A DNA stretch of 16,676 nt from assembly GCA_934149465.1 (NCBI GenBank), contig CAKPEZ010000013.1, positions 1 to 16,676 on the forward strand, written 5' to 3'. Shown piece by piece: positions 13,833 through 16,676 of the stretch (the stretch's first letter is position 1; every line of letters begins with the position of its first letter). Source of the DNA: an uncultured Bacilli bacterium (GTDB lineage: Bacteria > Bacillota_I > Bacilli_A > RF39 > UBA660). Both the position numbers and the translations under genes were made by a program. The notes under the pieces are model-generated. The model was not told the DNA's origin. It made no database searches and worked only from the letters and a program-made list of their open reading frames with translations.

Positions 13833-15129
13833 ATTAAATTATTTAGTTAGATTTAGTCTTCAAAAGAAATTAAAAACTAAGTGGTTTTTAATTGCTAATA
13901 TTCTTCTTAGTATAGTAATAATTTCTCTTCTTAACATTGATACAATTATTAAGAGCTTTGGTGGTGATTTTAATTCTAAAACTGAAATCTTAGTTATAGA
14001 TAACAATAATTATTATGATGAATTTAAAAGTGTTTATGATTCATATAAAGCCTATCTTGACATAAATGATAAAAGCGTAGTTACTAAGTATTCTTCTTCT
14101 TTAGAAAATGCTAAAAAAGAAGTAAAAGAAGAAGATAAAGTCTTGCTTATTTTAAACGATGATTCTATAAATATGCTAAAAGTAGAGATGATTACTAAAG
14201 GAAATATTGATACTACTATTTATCAGTTAATTACTACTAGTTTAAATACTTTAAAAAGAGATTTATCTTTAAAACATTATGATATAAAAGAAGAACTAAT
14301 AAACTTAATTGATAGTCCTGTTGATATAGAAAGAACAAAATTAGAAGAAGGAAAATCTAATGATGAAATGATGGAAATGATGATGGGAACAGTCTTTCCA
14401 GCTTTAATATTGCCATTTTTTATGCTAACAATGATCTTAATTCAAATGATTGGCGCTGAAATAAATGAAGAAAAAACTACTAAAGGAATGGAAATAATTA
14501 TTTCTAATGTAAGTCCTAAAGTACATTTATTTTCTAAAGTATTAGCAGGTAATATCTTTGTAATACTTCAAGGAATTCTTCTTGTTATATACTTTTTATT
14601 AGGCCTTGGTATCAGAATTATTACTACTGGTAAAATAATTACTCCAGATATTTCTAATTATATAGGTGATGTAATGAATCAGCTTACTATATCAGGAGTT
14701 TTAAATAATCTTGGTAATATAATTCCACTTACATTAATTTTAATGATTGGAACATTCCTAGCATATTCTCTAGTTGCAGGTATTCTAGCATCAATGACTA
14801 CTAATATGGAAGATTTTCAGCAATTACAAACTCCAATTATTATTATTTCTCTTATTGGATATTACTTATCTATAATGGCTGCTTATTTTGAAGGAAGCTT
14901 ATTTATAAGAGTGCTATCTTACGTTCCATTTCTATCAGCACTCTTATCCCCAGCCCTTTTATTACTTGGCCAAATTACTATTTTAGATACTCTTATTAGT
15001 TTACTTTTCTTAATTATATTTATCTATATTTTATTTAAATATGGCTTAAAAATATATAAAGTTGGAATCTTAAATTATTCATCTAATAACTTATGGAAAA
15101 AGATGCTTAATGCTGTAAAATCTAAATAA
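13822..15129 (+). CDS. ABC-2 type permease, NatB/YhaP type
   Basis: A 435-residue membrane subunit of the exporter. It has one N-terminal membrane helix (about 21-40), a large outer domain (about 45-188), then five or so helices (about 190-215, 245-268, 300-325, 335-355, 370-425). The cytoplasmic coupling stretch after helix 2, GAEINEEKTTKGMEIIISNV, is typical of NatB/YhaP permeases. The size matches that group (about 390-430 residues). A Met-rich patch (MMEMMMG) precedes the second helix. It is translationally coupled to the ATPase and is the end of the pair. Confidence 0.9.
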   Translation: MRNKLNYLVRFSLQKKLKTKWFLIANILLSIVIISLLNIDTIIKSFGGDFNSKTEILVIDNNNYYDEFKSVYDSYKAYLDINDKSVVTKYSSSLENAKKEVKEEDKVLLILNDDSINMLKVEMITKGNIDTTIYQLITTSLNTLKRDLSLKHYDIKEELINLIDSPVDIERTKLEEGKSNDEMMEMMMGTVFPALILPFFMLTMILIQMIGAEINEEKTTKGMEIIISNVSPKVHLFSKVLAGNIFVILQGILLVIYFLLGLGIRIITTGKIITPDISNYIGDVMNQLTISGVLNNLGNIIPLTLILMIGTFLAYSLVAGILASMTTNMEDFQQLQTPIIIISLIGYYLSIMAAYFEGSLFIRVLSYVPFLSALLSPALLLLGQITILDTLISLLFLIIFIYILFKYGLKIYKVGILNYSSNNLWKKMLNAVKSK

Positions 15130-15149
15130 AGTGATATTAAAGTGATATT
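15128..15149. repeat. Tandem 11-bp duplication ahead of ogt
   Basis: AAAGTGATATT occurs twice without a gap (15128-15138 and 15139-15149). The second copy's AAAGTGA is the only ribosome-site candidate for the ATG at 15155, and the first copy starts inside the permease stop codon. It looks like a recent slippage duplication. Confidence 0.7.
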
Positions 15150-15154
15150 AATAT

Positions 15155-15655
15155 ATGTATAAAATAAGATATATAACACCAAAAGAATATGATAATATTA
15201 TTATTGAAAGTGATGGAGAATATTTAACTGGTTTAACTTTTGAACTAGAAGAAGAAAAAGAATTATTTAAAGAAATAGATTTACCAATCTTTAAAAGTAC
15301 TATTAAATGGCTTGATATGTATTTTAAAGAAGAAATACCTAATTTTATTCCTAAGATAAAATTAGAAAATTTAACTCCATTTCAAACTTTAGTCGCAACA
15401 TTAATTAAAGATATTCCTTATGGAGAAAGTATTACTTATAATGATCTTGCTAAGAAAATTGCTAAAATAAAAAATATTCAAAAGATGTCTGCTCAAGCAG
15501 TCGGAGGCGCTCTTGGAAAAAATCCTATTTGTATAATTATTCCATGTCATAGAGTAATTGGGACTAGTAAGAAAATAATTGGTTATTCAGCAGGAATTTT
15601 AAATAAAAAAGCTTTACTAAAGCACGAGAAAATTTTCTTTATAGAGGAAGAATAA
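15155..15655 (+). CDS. ogt: Methylated-DNA--[protein]-cysteine S-methyltransferase
   Basis: A 166-residue suicide repair protein that transfers alkyl groups from O6-alkylguanine in DNA to its own cysteine. Active site PCHRV (130-134, Cys131). The helix-turn-helix DNA-binding part includes PFQTLVATLIKDIPYGESIT (75-94) and the arginine-finger region, which here reads SAQAVGGALGKNP (112-124); the usual Arg of the R-A-V-G motif is Gln (Q114-A-V-G), a substitution worth noting. The N-terminal domain (1-65) is short and variable. It lies just ahead of 3-methyladenine glycosylase I, giving an alkylation-repair pair. Confidence in the family is high; the gene symbol (ogt against adaB) is by convention. 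Confidence 0.93.
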   Translation: MYKIRYITPKEYDNIIIESDGEYLTGLTFELEEEKELFKEIDLPIFKSTIKWLDMYFKEEIPNFIPKIKLENLTPFQTLVATLIKDIPYGESITYNDLAKKIAKIKNIQKMSAQAVGGALGKNPICIIIPCHRVIGTSKKIIGYSAGILNKKALLKHEKIFFIEEE

Positions 15656-15657
15656 AG

Positions 15658-16278
15658 ATGAAAAGATGTAAATGGTGCAACTTAAAAAATGAGAAATATA
15701 TTAAATACCATGATGAAGAGTGGGGCATTTTAAACAAAGATGATCGCTATTTATTAGAAATGCTTATCTTAGAGTCTTTTCAAGCAGGACTTTCATGGGA
15801 ATGTGTTTTAAATAAAAGATCATCTTTTCAAAAAGCATATGATAATTTTGATTTAAATATGATTTGTTCATATACTGAAGAAAAAATAAAAGAATTAGAA
15901 GAAAACAAAGAAATAATTAGAAATAAATTAAAAATAAAGGCAAGTATAAATAATGCGAAAATATTTAGAAAAATAAAAGAAGAATATGGTTCATTTTACG
16001 CTTATTTACAAAAATTTACTAATGGTAAAATAATATATGAAAATAATCTTACAACTAATGATTTATCTGATCAAATATCTAAAGATTTATTAAAAAGAGG
16101 AATGAAATTTGTTGGAAGTACAATCATTTATTCATATTTACAAGCAATAGGAATTATTTATTCACATGAAGAAGATTGTTTCCTATACTGTGAATTAAAA
16201 GCAAAAAAAATTGAATTGTTAAGACCAACAAGCCAAGTGAAAAATAGCAAAGGAAAAACATCACAAAATTTGAAATGA
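15658..16278 (+). CDS. tag: DNA-3-methyladenine glycosylase I
   Basis: A 206-residue base-excision enzyme that removes 3-methyladenine from DNA. It starts RCKWC and has YHDEEWG (17-23), the FQAGLSWECVLNKR segment, and KRGMKFVGSTIIYSYLQAIG. Zinc ligands of the Tag family align as Cys4, His18, His170 and Cys174 (HEEDC). Compared with E. coli Tag (187 residues), the C-terminus is extended by a basic tail rich in Lys/Ser. The gene follows the methyltransferase by 2 nt, with AGAGGAAG as ribosome site, so both are one operon. It ends in TGA. Confidence 0.94.
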   Translation: MKRCKWCNLKNEKYIKYHDEEWGILNKDDRYLLEMLILESFQAGLSWECVLNKRSSFQKAYDNFDLNMICSYTEEKIKELEENKEIIRNKLKIKASINNAKIFRKIKEEYGSFYAYLQKFTNGKIIYENNLTTNDLSDQISKDLLKRGMKFVGSTIIYSYLQAIGIIYSHEEDCFLYCELKAKKIELLRPTSQVKNSKGKTSQNLK

Positions 16279-16424
16279 AAAAAGGTGTTTTACTTGAAAA
16301 TACTATGAATATTACGACTAATGAAATGAAAGTATCATTAAAAATAACTAAAATGATTGCAGGTAATCTCTTAGTTAAAGAAAATATAAAAGAGTTAGAA
16401 AATTTAAATTATTATAAAAAATAG
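16275..16424 (+). CDS. Small hypothetical ORF (49 aa), doubtful
   Basis: The ATG overlaps the tag stop (ATGA). The protein (MKKGVLLENTMNITTNEMKV start, then SLKITKMIAGNLLVKENIKE) is basic and helical. There is no clear ribosome site, so translation would depend on coupling. It matches nothing I recognise and may be a remnant of a larger gene. Confidence 0.35.
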   Translation: MKKGVLLENTMNITTNEMKVSLKITKMIAGNLLVKENIKELENLNYYKK

Positions 16425-16462
16425 TTATAAAAAAGTTTTTACTAAAAGGGAAGTGAAATTTT

Positions 16463-16498
16463 ATGGATATGTATCAAAAAAAGAAAAGTCAGAGCTGA
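16463..16498 (+). other. Possible 11-codon ORF with good ribosome site
   Basis: AAGGGAAGTG (16446-16455) precedes an ATG encoding MDMYQKKKSQS and then TGA. The coding part holds an A7 run; removing one A would read MDMYQKRKVRAE then TAG, so it could also be a decayed start of a gene. Weak evidence only. Confidence 0.2.
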
Positions 16499-16590
16499 AT
16501 AGTTAAAATTTAATTTTTGTAAAATGTAATAATTTTTCTACATATTCCGGTAAAAGTATGATAGAATTTAAATAATAGGAGGAAAAAGAA

Positions 16591-16676
16591 ATGAAAAAGC
16601 AAAATATTTTTATAATAGGTTTGATATTATTAGCAGTTATCTCATTTATAATATTCATACTAGTATCAGGTAGTGG
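16591..16676 (+). CDS. Start of a membrane-anchored or secreted protein (partial)
   Basis: The ATG at 16591 follows TAGGAGGAA with ideal spacing. The visible 28 residues read MKKQNIFIIGLILLAVISFI and continue hydrophobic to VSGSG: a basic start, then a long membrane segment (about 6-25), as in a signal peptide or N-terminal anchor. The window ends inside the gene, so length and function are unknown. TATGAT (16557-16562) is a possible -10. Confidence 0.8.
   Translation, partial: MKKQNIFIIGLILLAVISFIIFILVSGS

Noticed and set aside
1..16676. CRISPR arrays, tRNA or rRNA genes
   Set aside because: No regularly spaced repeats and no tRNA or rRNA signature were noticed on either strand.

Overview
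The window is very AT-rich (about a quarter G+C by eye). It has Shine-Dalgarno sites of the AGAGGTG/GGAGG type, TGG for tryptophan and TGA used as a stop (genes ending at 1424 and 16278). This fits a low-GC Firmicute, probably a gut Bacilli/Mollicutes-related lineage using the standard code. The lineage is inferred; there is no rRNA or other marker here.

Left part, about 1-6210, is accessory DNA. A probable defence-type protein with a C-terminal membrane segment (118-762) and an XRE-family regulator (897-1424) come first. Next is the main discovery: a 3.74-kb transposon-like unit (1518-5259) bounded by 52-bp imperfect terminal inverted repeats that match at 46/52 positions, with an 8-bp direct repeat ATAATGTT directly outside both ends. 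It carries no transposase. Its whole cargo is one tightly packed operon: a C5-cytosine methyltransferase, an HpaII-family restriction endonuclease, an ASCH-domain gene whose frame is broken at a T_TTA_AAA slip site, and an AbiTii-type abortive-infection protein with an Rx5H motif. The unit lies between the XRE gene and what looks like that gene's original terminator (5285-5315). Beyond it, on the minus strand, are a TnpV-family transposon protein (5626-5988) and an overlapping conserved small gene (5318-5629). Then come a tandem 12-bp repeat and an orphan plus-strand terminator (6186-6210), which look like the worn edge of a second mobile element.

Middle part, 6211-8672: a gene-poor stretch holds an isolated extended -10 promoter and ribosome site with no ORF. 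It is followed on the minus strand by an AgrA/AgrC-like two-component pair, a LytTR response regulator and a GHKL histidine kinase overlapping by 20 nt. No AgrB or AgrD gene is visible.

Right part, 8855-16676, looks like ordinary chromosome, all on the plus strand. A four-gene run holds a HAAS/DUF1700 membrane protein, a secreted or anchored small protein, HemW and an HD-domain hydrolase. A membrane-anchored polysaccharide deacetylase with a strong terminator follows. Next is an ABC-2 exporter of NatAB/YhaQP type with its own promoter, then an alkylation-repair pair (O6-alkylguanine methyltransferase and 3-methyladenine glycosylase I). Two doubtful small ORFs and the start of a membrane-anchored or secreted protein cut by the window end close the region.
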